Source: Acidobacteriota bacterium (lineage in GTDB: Bacteria; Acidobacteriota; Terriglobia; Terriglobales; Acidobacteriaceae). Taken from it: a DNA stretch of 64,000 nt. The translations under genes and the position numbers were made by a program. Numbering within the stretch: position 1 is the stretch's first letter; each line of letters opens with the position of its first letter. The stretch spans positions 496,001 through 560,000 of the forward strand of contig JAFDVP010000012.1 in the NCBI GenBank assembly GCA_018268895.1. The letters are read 5' to 3'. Below the pieces are notes generated by a model that made no database searches, was not told where the DNA came from, and worked only from the letters and a program-made list of their open reading frames with translations. Shown piece by piece: positions 52,516 through 61,450 of the stretch.

Positions 52516-53847
52516 ATGGTACAGGTTTTTGTATCGCAGAGGGTGATGACGCCGGAGGGTCTACGTCCGGGGGCGGCCGTGGTTGAGGATGGACGCATCG
52601 TGGCAGTTGTCGAACCGAAGGACGCGCCCGCGTCTGGCACCGTGCGCGACTTCGGCGAATTTGTGCTGATGCCTGGGTTTGTCGACTCACACGTCCATAT
52701 CAACGAACCGGGACGAACCGAGTGGGAGGGGTTCGAGACGGCGACGCGCGCGGCGGCGGCGGGCGGGTTTACGACACTGGTCGACATGCCGCTGAACTGC
52801 CTGCCGGAGACGACGACGGTTGCCGCGCTGAAGGCGAAGCGCAACGCCGCACGAGCGAAGTGCCGCGTGGACTGGGCGGCGTGGGGCGGCGTGACGGACG
52901 ACAACCGCGACGACATTGAGCCGCTGGCGAAGGCCGGTGTGAAGGGGTACAAGAGCTTTCTGGTCGACCCGGGAATTGCTGGCCTGACGATGCTTAGCAA
53001 GCGAGGTCTGGAGCGAGCGGCGCCGGTTCTTGCGCGGACGGGGCTTCCTCTGCTGGTCCATGCAGAGGTGCAGGGCCCGATTGATGCGGCTGCCGCTGAG
53101 CTTAAGGATGCGGACTGGCATGAGTATGCGACGTATCTGCACTCGCGGCCGGACGTGGCCGAGCTGGAGGCGATCCGGCTGTTGATACGGCTCTGCCGTC
53201 AATACAGGTTTCGCGTGCATGTCGTCCACCTGGCGACGATGCTGGCTCTCAATGAGTTGGAAGAAGCGAGGGCAGAAGGTCTTCCGATCACGGTGGAGAC
53301 GTGCCCGCACTATCTGCACTTTGCAGCGGAGGAGATTGGCCGCGGTGAGACGCTGAAGAAGTGCGCTCCGCCGATACGCACGAGGGCGAACCGCGAGGGA
53401 TTGTGGCGAGCGCTGGAGCGCGGGACGATTGACCTGATTGCGACCGATCATTCGCCTTGTCCGCCAGAGATGAAGCGCGTGGAGGAGGGCGATTTCAGCA
53501 AGGCGTGGGGCGGCGTTGCGAGTCTTTCCGTTGCTGCGTCGGTTGTATGGACGGGGATGCGGGAGCGCGGGCTGCCGCTTAGGAAGCTGACCGAGTGGAT
53601 GTCGACGGCCTCGGCACGACTGGCTGGGTTGGAGCGGCGTAAGGGACTGATTGCTCCGGGGAAGGACGCGGACTTCGTGGTGTTCGATCCGGAAGCCAGC
53701 TTTCGCGTGACGGCTTCGCGGCTTTTGTACAGGCATCCGGTTTCGCCTTATGTGGGCGCGGAGTTGTATGGCGTGGTGAGGGGGACCTATCTGCGCGGGA
53801 ATGAGGTTGTGGCTGGAGGGGATCCGATGGGAAGGGAGGTTGTGTGA
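52516..53847 (+). CDS. allB: Allantoinase
   Basis: The 443-residue amidohydrolase has HxH at His59/His61 in FVDSHVHINEPGRTEWEGF, a signature of allantoinases. It also has the carboxylated Lys146 in GVKGYKSFLVDPG, VHVVHLATML, the ETCPHYL ligand segment, and the catalytic Asp in LIATDHSPCPPEMK. It opens the hydantoin ring of (S)-allantoin to allantoate. AAGGAGG lies rather far (about 13 bases) before the ATG. It is the first gene of the purine arm, but 263 bases holding repeats separate it from xdhA, so it may have its own promoter. Confidence 0.95.
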   Translation: MVQVFVSQRVMTPEGLRPGAAVVEDGRIVAVVEPKDAPASGTVRDFGEFVLMPGFVDSHVHINEPGRTEWEGFETATRAAAAGGFTTLVDMPLNCLPETTTVAALKAKRNAARAKCRVDWAAWGGVTDDNRDDIEPLAKAGVKGYKSFLVDPGIAGLTMLSKRGLERAAPVLARTGLPLLVHAEVQGPIDAAAAELKDADWHEYATYLHSRPDVAELEAIRLLIRLCRQYRFRVHVVHLATMLALNELEEARAEGLPITVETCPHYLHFAAEEIGRGETLKKCAPPIRTRANREGLWRALERGTIDLIATDHSPCPPEMKRVEEGDFSKAWGGVASLSVAASVVWTGMRERGLPLRKLTEWMSTASARLAGLERRKGLIAPGKDADFVVFDPEASFRVTASRLLYRHPVSPYVGAELYGVVRGTYLRGNEVVAGGDPMGREVV

Positions 53848-53862
53848 GTGGGCTTGGTGTCC

Positions 53863-53959
53863 TTCATCCCATCCTTCGCTTCGCGAAGGATGGGGCACCC
53901 GAGGGGTCGTGGCGAGGCTGGAAAACTACAGGGATTCTTCGCCTGCGGCTCAGAATGAC
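53863..53959 (-). repeat. Family B repeat followed by family A repeat
   Basis: Read on the minus strand, a family B element (53863-53900: GGGTGCCCCATCCTTCGC with the GCGAAGGATGGGATGAA arm) lies next to a family A copy (53927-53959: GTCATTCTGAGCCGCAGGCG). Both lie between allB and xdhA. The rest of the gap to 54110 holds the probable xdhA promoter and no gene. Confidence 0.75.
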
Positions 53960-54110
53960 GACTGGGTATAGGCGATGGATGTGTGCGCGACGACAGGTGT
54001 ATGTGATGGGAATTTGGATGGGTTTCGATTCCGGTGGCCCTCGTCGCCGGCTGTTTGTATGCTATTTGGATTCCGTGAATCGATGGAATGCCTGTTCGTG
54101 AAAGGATCGT

Positions 54111-56360
54111 TTGAACGAGCGCGTCGTAGGAGTAGCGGTTCCGAGGAAAGAAGGTGCAGCCAAGGTCACCGGAACGGCGAAGTATGTCGATGACATCCAG
54201 CTCGATGGAATGCTGTTCGGAGCAACTGTTCGAAGCACGATCGCCCGCGGAAAGATCACCGGCATTCACTTTGGCGCAGGGATCAACTGGGACGAATTTG
54301 TCATTGTTACGGCAGAGGATGTTCCGGGAAAGAACGTCGTCTCGCTGATTGCGGAAGACCAGCCACTGCTTGCAAGCGAACAGATCAACCATCCTGAAGA
54401 ACCGGTGCTGCTATTGGCCCACGCTGACCGACATCTGCTCCCACTTGCTGTAGCTGCTGTGCGAATCGAGTATGAGGAGCAGCCTTCGATTCACTCGATT
54501 GAAGAGAGCGAGAGCGGCAAAGAGATTGTCTGGGGCACGGACAACACATTCAAGACATACACGATCGACAAAGGCAACGTCGATGAAGTGTGGGGGGACG
54601 CAGCCTGGATTGTGGAGGGCGAGTACACAACCGGCGCGCAGGAACAGCTCTACATCGAGAACAACGGTGTCATCGCGCAGGTAGACGATGCCGATGGCGT
54701 GACGGTGTGGGGATCGATGCAGTGCCCGTTTTATGTTCACAAGGCTCTGATGGCGCTGACTGGATTGCCGGAGGACAAGGTCCGCGTGATTCAGACGGAG
54801 ACGGGCGGAGCGTTTGGCGGCAAAGAGGATTATCCGTCGATCATCGCTGGACATGCTATGCTGCTGGCAAAGAAGTCCGGACGGCCGGTGAAGATTATCT
54901 ACGATCGCATGGAGGACATGGCTGCGACGACGAAGCGCCACCCTTCGCGCACACGGCACAGAACGGCGATAGACAAAGACGGCAAGCTGCTTGGCGGGGA
55001 GATTGAATTTGTCATCGACGGCGGCGCCTATGTAACGCTGTCGCCGGTTGTTCTTTCGCGCGGCACGATTCATGCAGCGGGGCCTTACTACTGGCCAAGC
55101 ATTCGCGTGAAGGCGAAGGCCGTGGCGACGAACACTCCTCCGCATGGAGCGTTCCGCGGCTTCGGCGCGCCGCAGAGCCTGTTTGCGCTTGAGCGGCATA
55201 TGGATGTTGTGGCCCGAACGATTGGAATGCCGCCGGATGAGTTTCGCAGAAAGAACTTGCTGAAACCAGGACAGACGACGGCGACGCAACAGGAGATCCG
55301 CGAACCGATCGATTTGCAACATCTGCTGGATCGCGCGCTTGAGCTGAGTGACTATCACGCGAAGATGGCTCGCTTTGCAAAGCAGAACCGCGGCAACGCG
55401 AAGAAGAAGGGGATGGGCATTGCCGCCTTCTTTCACGGTGCGGGATTCACAGGATCGGGCGAACGCTATCTGAATGCGTTGGTTGGAGTGGATGCCGATG
55501 CAAACGGCGACGTGCGCGTGCTGGTTTCGAGCACAGAGTTTGGACAGGGTACGAATACGATCCTGTGCCAGATTGCCGCGGAGGCGCTGGGACTGGAGTA
55601 CGAGGACGTTGGTATGGCCCCTGCGGATACGCGCATCGTTCCAAACAGCGGCCCGACTGTTGCCTCTCGGACGGCGATGATTATCGGCAAGCTGGTGCAG
55701 AGAGCAGCAATAGACCTGAGGGAAAAGCTGGTGGCGGCGAGTCTTCTGAGCACGGATGCAGGACGCGATGCGTTTCGTCGCGCTTGCGCAGAGTACGTGC
55801 GGAAGTTTGGCGAGTTGAAGGCGTACAGCAGGTATCAGGCCCCGCCAGACGTGTACTGGGACGACACGAAGTATATGGGCGAGGCGTATCCAGCGTTTGG
55901 ATGGGCTGTATATGTCGCCGAGGTGACCGTTGATACGGCAACGTACAGCGTTACGGTCGATGACTTCATTGCGCTGCAGGAGGTCGGCAGAGTGCTGCAT
56001 CCGGTGCTTGCGGCGGGACAGATTGAAGGCGGCGTAGCGCAGGCGATCGGCTATGCGCTGTACGAAAAAGTGCTGTGGAACCAAGGGCGAATGCAGAACA
56101 ATCAGATGACGAACTATATTATGCCGACCTCGCAGGACCTTCCGCCGATACGGGTTTACTTCGAAGAGGTTCCTTATCAGTACGGACCCTATGGCGCGAA
56201 AGGCATTGGTGAGCTTCCGATGGATGGACCGGCTCCGGCGATCGTTAATGCTGTTGTGGCCGCCACTGGTGAAGAGTTTTGCTCGATACCGCTGATGCCT
56301 GAGGATGTCTTCGTTGTGATGGGCGTTGGTGCAAATGTTTCTGACGAGGTCACAGCGTAA
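54111..56360 (+). CDS. Xanthine dehydrogenase, molybdenum-binding subunit
   Basis: The 749-residue protein is a xanthine-oxidase-family large subunit. It begins VVGVAVPRKEGAAKVTGTA and shows the pterin-site segments QTETGGAFGGKEDYPSI, TPPHGAFRGFGAPQSLFALE and VSSTEFGQGTNTILCQIAAE. The C-terminal GPYGAKGIGELPMDGPAPAI contains the catalytic glutamate. It hydroxylates hypoxanthine to xanthine and urate. The start is a TTG at 54111 with AAAGGA about six bases upstream. The stop overlaps the next ATG (TAATG). The Mo, Fe-S, FAD gene order is that of three-subunit bacterial enzymes. No XdhC-type cofactor chaperone gene is in the window. Confidence 0.93.
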   Translation: MNERVVGVAVPRKEGAAKVTGTAKYVDDIQLDGMLFGATVRSTIARGKITGIHFGAGINWDEFVIVTAEDVPGKNVVSLIAEDQPLLASEQINHPEEPVLLLAHADRHLLPLAVAAVRIEYEEQPSIHSIEESESGKEIVWGTDNTFKTYTIDKGNVDEVWGDAAWIVEGEYTTGAQEQLYIENNGVIAQVDDADGVTVWGSMQCPFYVHKALMALTGLPEDKVRVIQTETGGAFGGKEDYPSIIAGHAMLLAKKSGRPVKIIYDRMEDMAATTKRHPSRTRHRTAIDKDGKLLGGEIEFVIDGGAYVTLSPVVLSRGTIHAAGPYYWPSIRVKAKAVATNTPPHGAFRGFGAPQSLFALERHMDVVARTIGMPPDEFRRKNLLKPGQTTATQQEIREPIDLQHLLDRALELSDYHAKMARFAKQNRGNAKKKGMGIAAFFHGAGFTGSGERYLNALVGVDADANGDVRVLVSSTEFGQGTNTILCQIAAEALGLEYEDVGMAPADTRIVPNSGPTVASRTAMIIGKLVQRAAIDLREKLVAASLLSTDAGRDAFRRACAEYVRKFGELKAYSRYQAPPDVYWDDTKYMGEAYPAFGWAVYVAEVTVDTATYSVTVDDFIALQEVGRVLHPVLAAGQIEGGVAQAIGYALYEKVLWNQGRMQNNQMTNYIMPTSQDLPPIRVYFEEVPYQYGPYGAKGIGELPMDGPAPAIVNAVVAATGEEFCSIPLMPEDVFVVMGVGANVSDEVTA

Positions 56361-56875
56361 TGTCCGCGCGTACAGAGATTCGCTTCACGGTCAACGGCAC
56401 GGAGCGCGCTGTGCCAGCATATCCGATGGAGCGCCTTCTGGATGTGTTGCGCAATGAGCTGGGACTGACAGGGACGAAAGAAGGCTGCGGCGAAGGCGAG
56501 TGCGGGTCGTGCTCGGTGATGCTGAACGGCGAGTTGGTAAATAGCTGTCTTGTGCCGGTGCTTCAGGCAGAGGGAGCAGACGTGCGCACGATCGAAGGGC
56601 TTGCGGCAGAGACGCTGCATCCGGTACAGAAGGCGTTTCTGGAGTGCGGCGGAGCGCAGTGCGGTATCTGCACGCCGGGGATGATTGTTGCGACAGTCCA
56701 CCTTCTGCGGTCGAAACCAAAGCCGACGATGGAGGAGATTCGCGAGGGGCTGAATGGAAACCTCTGCCGCTGCACTGGCTACACGCGGATATTCGAAGCG
56801 GTAAAGAGCGCGGCGCAGGCGATGAGTTCGGATGATCTGAAGATTTTGGCTGCGGCGCCGGAGAAAGCTGAATGA
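56360..56875 (+). CDS. Xanthine dehydrogenase, [2Fe-2S] subunit
   Basis: The 171-residue protein carries both [2Fe-2S] clusters. The ferredoxin-like domain has C43, C48, C51 and C63 (EGCGEGECGSCSVML and a later C), and the helical domain has C101, C104, C136 and C138 (QCGICTPGM and LCRCTGY). It relays electrons from the molybdenum site to FAD. Its ATG shares one base with the xdhA stop and its own stop overlaps the next start in ATGA, so translation of all three subunits is tightly coupled. Length is normal for the family, with a short extra tail. Confidence 0.95.
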   Translation: MSARTEIRFTVNGTERAVPAYPMERLLDVLRNELGLTGTKEGCGEGECGSCSVMLNGELVNSCLVPVLQAEGADVRTIEGLAAETLHPVQKAFLECGGAQCGICTPGMIVATVHLLRSKPKPTMEEIREGLNGNLCRCTGYTRIFEAVKSAAQAMSSDDLKILAAAPEKAE

Positions 56876-58260
56876 GATCGCTGCCGTCGAGCTATGAGCT
56901 GGTATCGCCGCGATCGCTGGACCGCGTGCTGGCGCTGATGGCAGAGGAGCCAGGAAGTTGGACTCCGGTGGCGGGCGGCACGGAGGTGATGGTGCAGTTC
57001 GGCGCGGGGAAGCTGGCTGCGCGCCGGCTGGTGGATATTGGCGGACTGGCGGAGCTGAGGACGATTACGGAGCGAAGCGATGAACTGCACGTTGGGGCCG
57101 GGTGCACCTATGCCGACCTGCGACGGAATGCCTGCGTCAACAGCGAGTTTCCGATGCTGAGCACTGCCGCGTCGTGGACGGGGAGCATTGCGAATCAGAA
57201 CCGCGGCACGCTTGGCGGGAACATTGTGAATGCTTCACCGGCGGCCGATTCCCTGCCCGCCTTGCTGGTGTATGAAGCGGAGCTGGTTCTGGTCTCAACG
57301 CGTGGCGAACGGCGCGTACCCTATGTCGATTTCCACACGGGCTATAAGCAGATGCGCCTGTTGCCTGACGAACTGGTTCGCAGCATTATTTTGCCGCGAC
57401 GATACAAGAGCTATACAAGCTGCGCTCGCAAGGTTGGGCCACGCAATGCGCAGGCAATCTCAAAGCTGTGCATGGCGGCGTTGGCGAAGGTTTCGGATAG
57501 GCGGATTGAGGAGATCAGAATTGCGTTTGGCAGCATGGCTCCCGTTCCCCTGCGCCTGCGCAAGACGGAGGCTGTGCTGAACGGAAGTACGTGGAGCGAA
57601 GAGACGCTTCGCGCAGCGCGAGCTGCACTACAAACAGAGGTGGCACCAATCGACGACATCCGCTCAACGCGACAGTATCGCGTTGCCGTGGCGGGAAACC
57701 TGCTGGAAGAGTTCCTGCGAGGATTGTTCGCGAAGACAGTGAATACCGTACTGGAGCGATGGAATTCACTGAGCGATGCCGATGCCGCGTCTGAATTGCT
57801 TTCATGCTGCGGATCGAGCGCATGGGCACGCTCGATGGCCGCCGCACGGCCATATGGAGACGCGCAACAACTGTTTCTCCGCGCGAGCGAGGTCTGGCGC
57901 GGGCTTGGCGTCGACGACTGGATGGAAGCATTTAACAGCCATCCGCGCATAGGCGAGCGTCACGCCGCGAACGCAACAACAGCCACTTCGGCGGCATGGT
58001 CAGCAGGCGAACAACATAACGTGCAGAGCGCGGTGGACGAGGTCAAACGCGCGATTGCCGACGGCAACAGACGCTATGAGGAACGCTTTGGCAGGATCTT
58101 TATTGTGTGCGCGACGGGAAAGCAGCCGGCAGAGATACTGGCAACTCTCAATCGACGTCTTGCTAATGACGACGAGACGGAGCTGAAGGAATCGGCAGAC
58201 GAGCAGGAGAAGATTCTTCAGCTGCGTTTGAAGAAGTGGCTGATGCAGGAGGGAGTTTGA
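56872..58260 (+). CDS. Fusion: xanthine dehydrogenase FAD subunit + OHCU decarboxylase (UraD)
   Basis: The 462-residue protein joins two enzymes. Residues 1 to about 288 form the CO-dehydrogenase-flavoprotein fold: VAGGTEVMVQF and NQNRGTLGGNIVNASPAAD bind FAD. Residues about 297-458 are a 2-oxo-4-hydroxy-4-carboxy-5-ureidoimidazoline decarboxylase: FNSHPRIGER with the catalytic His357, the SAGEQ segment with Glu380, and the ERFGRIFIVCATGK helix. The first part passes electrons from the Fe-S subunit to NAD+ or another acceptor; the second makes (S)-allantoin from OHCU. The frame is continuous across the joint, with no internal ribosome binding site that I can see. UraD is usually a separate protein or fused to other ureide enzymes, so this partner is unusual. 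The linker is short (about ten residues). Confidence 0.9.
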   Translation: MRSLPSSYELVSPRSLDRVLALMAEEPGSWTPVAGGTEVMVQFGAGKLAARRLVDIGGLAELRTITERSDELHVGAGCTYADLRRNACVNSEFPMLSTAASWTGSIANQNRGTLGGNIVNASPAADSLPALLVYEAELVLVSTRGERRVPYVDFHTGYKQMRLLPDELVRSIILPRRYKSYTSCARKVGPRNAQAISKLCMAALAKVSDRRIEEIRIAFGSMAPVPLRLRKTEAVLNGSTWSEETLRAARAALQTEVAPIDDIRSTRQYRVAVAGNLLEEFLRGLFAKTVNTVLERWNSLSDADAASELLSCCGSSAWARSMAAARPYGDAQQLFLRASEVWRGLGVDDWMEAFNSHPRIGERHAANATTATSAAWSAGEQHNVQSAVDEVKRAIADGNRRYEERFGRIFIVCATGKQPAEILATLNRRLANDDETELKESADEQEKILQLRLKKWLMQEGV

Positions 58261-58601
58261 GCGGAATATCGACCCATATTCTTGACACGGCCTCGGGCAA
58301 ACCAGCCACCGGCGTGGGCGTCTCTCTATTGCACGCAGATCGACGTGACGGGTGGCAGACATTGTCGGCGCAACACACCGATGGCGATGGCCGTTGCCGC
58401 CAACTGATGCCGGAAGGCGTTGAACTGGCACCGGGACAATATCGGATTCGGTTTGATACTGGGGCGTATTACGCCGCTCAAGCATTGCAGGGGCTCTACC
58501 CGTTTGTCGAGATCACGTTTACCGTTCAGGCGACAGACACGCACCTGCACATACCGCTGCTGTTGACGGCCAATGGCTACACAACTTATCGAGGAACGTA
58601 A
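58257..58601 (+). CDS. uraH: 5-hydroxyisourate hydrolase (transthyretin-like)
   Basis: The 114-residue protein shows the HIU hydrolase signatures: ISTHILDTASGKPATGVGVSL at the N-terminus with the active-site His, the central PEGVELAPGQYRIRFDTGAYY, and the C-terminal YRGT, which corresponds to the family YRGS. It hydrolyses 5-hydroxyisourate made by uricase to OHCU. The start is a TTG at 58257 that overlaps the upstream stop (TTGA) and has AGGAGGGAG directly before it. A GTG at 58236 would add seven residues not seen in the family. The substrate flows directly to the UraD domain encoded just upstream. Confidence 0.93.
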   Translation: MSGISTHILDTASGKPATGVGVSLLHADRRDGWQTLSAQHTDGDGRCRQLMPEGVELAPGQYRIRFDTGAYYAAQALQGLYPFVEITFTVQATDTHLHIPLLLTANGYTTYRGT

Positions 58602-58605
58602 CCGG

Positions 58606-59454
58606 ATGATCAAGTTGGGGGAGAACAGATACGGGAAGTGCCGGGTGCGTGTGGTTCGCGTTAAGCGCGACCGTCCGGTGCATGAGTTCCAGGAATGGAC
58701 CGTTGAAGTGTTGCTTACTGGCGACTTTACCGAATGCTTTGAAGACGGCGACAACTCGCGCATTATGGCGACGGATTCGATGAAGAACACCGTGTATTCG
58801 CTGGCACGGGACACGAACGCGGGCACGATTGAAGATTTTGCGCTGGAGTTAACAGACTACATCGTGAAGACCAATCCGCAGATTGATTCGGCGAGCGTAT
58901 CGATTACAAACGTGCTGTGGGGACATATCACGATCGATGATGTTGCCGCACCTTCCGCGTTTATCAAGAGTGGCGGCGAGGTGGAAACCTCGGAGGTCAC
59001 TCGACAGAAGGATGGCACGCTGACGGTAGCATCGGGAATTGAAAACCTTGTGATTATCAAGACAGCCAATTCAGGGTTTGAAGGGTTCATTCACGATGTG
59101 CATACAACACTGCCGGAGACGGCGGACAGATTGTTTGGAACGGCGGTTCGAGCGCGTTGGACATATGCAGTCAGCGATCTGGCATTTGCCGAGACACGCG
59201 ACACAGTTCGCAATGCACTGCTGAAGGCATTTGCGGCGCATGACAGCAGGTCGGTGCAACACACCCTGTATGCGATGGGAAAGGCGGCTCTGGAGCAGGT
59301 TCCGGCGATGAAGGAGATCGAGCTGACGATGCCCAACAAGCACTGTATTTTGGTTGACCTCGCGAAGTTCGGCAAGACAAACCCCAACGAGATCTTTGTG
59401 CCGATCGAGGAGCCCTATGGATACATCGAGGCAACGGTACGGCGGGAGAACTGA
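58606..59454 (+). CDS. Urate oxidase (uricase)
   Basis: The 282-residue cofactor-free oxidase begins MIKLGENRYGKCRVRVVRV, which includes the active-site lysine. It has the threonine in IMATDSMKNTVYSLA, the SFVHDVHTTL-like segment FEGFIHDVHTTLPET, and the C-terminal MPNKHCILVDL with the catalytic histidine. It oxidises urate to 5-hydroxyisourate with O2. The ATG at 58606 follows the uraH stop by four bases and has GAGGAA upstream; the longer frame from 58573 only overlaps uraH. The usual peroxisomal-type C-terminus is absent, as expected in bacteria. It needs oxygen, so the pathway is aerobic. Confidence 0.95.
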   Translation: MIKLGENRYGKCRVRVVRVKRDRPVHEFQEWTVEVLLTGDFTECFEDGDNSRIMATDSMKNTVYSLARDTNAGTIEDFALELTDYIVKTNPQIDSASVSITNVLWGHITIDDVAAPSAFIKSGGEVETSEVTRQKDGTLTVASGIENLVIIKTANSGFEGFIHDVHTTLPETADRLFGTAVRARWTYAVSDLAFAETRDTVRNALLKAFAAHDSRSVQHTLYAMGKAALEQVPAMKEIELTMPNKHCILVDLAKFGKTNPNEIFVPIEEPYGYIEATVRREN

Positions 59455-59476
59455 GCTGAAAGAGCCCTCGCATGAG

Positions 59477-60706
59477 ATGACCTCTCACGCAGCGCGTGTG
59501 ATGGAGCGATGCCGCGAGCTTGCGCGCATCACCGACGTCGCGGGCGAGACGACGCGGACATTTCTTTCGCCTGCGGCACGCCGGTGCATGAAGACCGTGA
59601 CGTCATGGATGGAAGCCGCAGGGTTTGAGGTTCGTATTGATGGCGCAGGAAATCTTCATGGTCTATACGCCGGTGCACAGCCGAGGACCGCTCGCCTACT
59701 TATCGGATCGCATCTGGATACAGTTCCGAATGCGGGCGCCTTCGATGGAGTTCTGGGGGTGATGCTTGGTCTTGAGCTGGTCGAGGCGCTTGGCGGCAAA
59801 AGGCTCTCGCATGCGATTGAACTCGTTGGCTTCTCGGAGGAAGAGGGCGTGCGGTTCGGCACTCCTTTTATCGGAAGCCGTGCGCTTGTGGGGCGCGTTG
59901 ACGATCAATTGCTCTCGAAGGCAGATGCAGCGGGGGTCTCTGTACGGCAGGCGATAGTGGACTTTGGGCTGAGCGCTGGCGCAATCTCATCGGCAGCGCT
60001 GGATGAACGAACGAAGGCTTACCTTGAACTTCATATCGAACAGGGCCCTGTGCTCGAGAGCGAGGGGCTTCCGCTTGGCATCGTCGAAGCCATTGCTGGG
60101 CAGACGCGCGGGGAGATGCGCTTTGCCGGTGCAGCGAACCATGCTGGAACGACACCGATGCGCTTGAGACGCGATGCCGTTGCGGCTGCGGCACAGTGGA
60201 TTGGCGAGGTGGAACGCCACGCGCTTGACACGAAGGGTCTGGTGGCAACGGTGGGCCGCGTTGGGGTTCTTCCCGGAGCGGGCAACGTGATTGCAGGAGA
60301 GGTCAAGGCCAGCCTCGACGTGCGACATGCCGACGATGCTGCGCGCGCAGATGCAGTGCGCAGCCTTATTGCGGCGGCAGATAGAATTGTGCGCGAACGC
60401 GGCCTCTCAGCCGAATGGCAAGTGCTGATGGAGCAGTCGGCCGTTGCAATGGATATGCGCCTGACGAAGATCGCCGAGGATGCCGTTATCGACGCGGGCG
60501 TCGTTCCGTTCAGGATGACGAGCGGCGCGGGGCACGATGCGATGGTGATCGCGGAGCGGGTTCCGTCGGCGATGATCTTCTTGCGCAGCCCCGGCGGGTT
60601 GAGTCATCATCCCGATGAAGCGGTGCGGCAGGAGGATGTCGCATATGCGCTGGCTGCTGGGTTAAATTTTTTACAGAAATTCGATGAGACGGCGGTGAGA
60701 GATTGA
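59477..60706 (+). CDS. allC: Allantoate amidohydrolase
   Basis: The 409-residue zinc or manganese enzyme belongs to the M20-related ureide hydrolases. It has IGSHLDTVPNAGAFDGVLGV with a metal His and bridging Asp, VGFSEEEGVRFGTPFIGS with the Glu pair, YLELHIEQGPVLESEG, AANHAGTTPM in the dimer domain, and SGAGHDAMVIAERVPSAMIF with a late histidine. It converts allantoate to (S)-ureidoglycine, CO2 and ammonia. The frame upstream to 59354 overlaps uricase in another frame; the ATG at 59477 fits the family start. Assignment relative to the second paralog at 61451 rests on that protein's closer fit to ureidoglycolate amidohydrolase. The stop overlaps the next ATG. Confidence 0.87.
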   Translation: MTSHAARVMERCRELARITDVAGETTRTFLSPAARRCMKTVTSWMEAAGFEVRIDGAGNLHGLYAGAQPRTARLLIGSHLDTVPNAGAFDGVLGVMLGLELVEALGGKRLSHAIELVGFSEEEGVRFGTPFIGSRALVGRVDDQLLSKADAAGVSVRQAIVDFGLSAGAISSAALDERTKAYLELHIEQGPVLESEGLPLGIVEAIAGQTRGEMRFAGAANHAGTTPMRLRRDAVAAAAQWIGEVERHALDTKGLVATVGRVGVLPGAGNVIAGEVKASLDVRHADDAARADAVRSLIAAADRIVRERGLSAEWQVLMEQSAVAMDMRLTKIAEDAVIDAGVVPFRMTSGAGHDAMVIAERVPSAMIFLRSPGGLSHHPDEAVRQEDVAYALAAGLNFLQKFDETAVRD

Positions 60707-61446
60707 TGCACAACCTCGGAGTGACACGGAGCAGTTATCACCGGACGCACCTGCTGCAAACGCCTGACACCTTCATTCGCACAACCCTGCCGGGCATGAG
60801 GGGAGCGAGTGCAATCGTCCACGTAGCTCCGCAGCTTGGCGCAGCGTTTACCGAATATACCGCGGAGCTTGAAAGCGCGGGCGTTCTTGGGCCAACGCCT
60901 GGGCAGCGGTTTGTGTATGTGCTTGAGGGCGCCTTGAAGATCGAGGGAAATGGCGGATCGCGCGCGCTTGCACAAAACGGCTACGCCTATATTCCGCAAG
61001 GCGCCAGCCATACGATTACAGCCACGGAGAAGAGCAGAGCTGTGGTGATCGAGAAGAAATATGCTGCGCTGACCGGCGTTGCCTGTGGCGCTCCGATCTT
61101 TGGAGATGCGGCCAGCGTTGTTTCGACTGCGCTGATGGACGATGCGGACTTGCAGGTACAGACCCTGCTGCCGGACAGCATAGAATACGACTTCGCCGTA
61201 AACCTGATGAGCTACGAACCTGGTGCGGCGCTATCGATGGTTGAGATTCATGTGATGGAGCATGGGCTGTTGATGCTGGAGGGCGGCGGCATCTACCGGC
61301 TCGCCGACTCATGGTATCCGGTGACGGCGGGCGATTTTATCTGGATGTCCCCTTACTGCCCGCAATGGTTTGGCGCGATCGGGAAGACTCGTGCGAAGTA
61401 TCTGATCTACAAGGATTCGAATCGGCACCCATTGGGCGAGGTGTAG
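60706..61446 (+). CDS. allE: (S)-ureidoglycine aminohydrolase
   Basis: The 246-residue bicupin matches YlbA/UGHY: HLLQTPDTFIRTTLPGM at the start, the first cupin with FVYVLEGALKIEGNGG, and the second, metal-binding cupin with MVEIHVMEHGLLMLEGGGIY, whose histidine and glutamate ligands are visible. It ends with the SPYCPQWFGAIG segment. It releases ammonia from (S)-ureidoglycine to give (S)-ureidoglycolate and sits between the two amidohydrolases in pathway order. Its ATG shares the last base of the allC stop (TGATG). Confidence 0.94.
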   Translation: MHNLGVTRSSYHRTHLLQTPDTFIRTTLPGMRGASAIVHVAPQLGAAFTEYTAELESAGVLGPTPGQRFVYVLEGALKIEGNGGSRALAQNGYAYIPQGASHTITATEKSRAVVIEKKYAALTGVACGAPIFGDAASVVSTALMDDADLQVQTLLPDSIEYDFAVNLMSYEPGAALSMVEIHVMEHGLLMLEGGGIYRLADSWYPVTAGDFIWMSPYCPQWFGAIGKTRAKYLIYKDSNRHPLGEV

Positions 61447-61450
61447 TGCG

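Noticed and set aside
54411..56084. Long minus-strand frame opposite the xanthine dehydrogenase large subunit
   Set aside because: Low-information Arg/Leu/His-rich translation with no motifs, inside a clear plus-strand gene.
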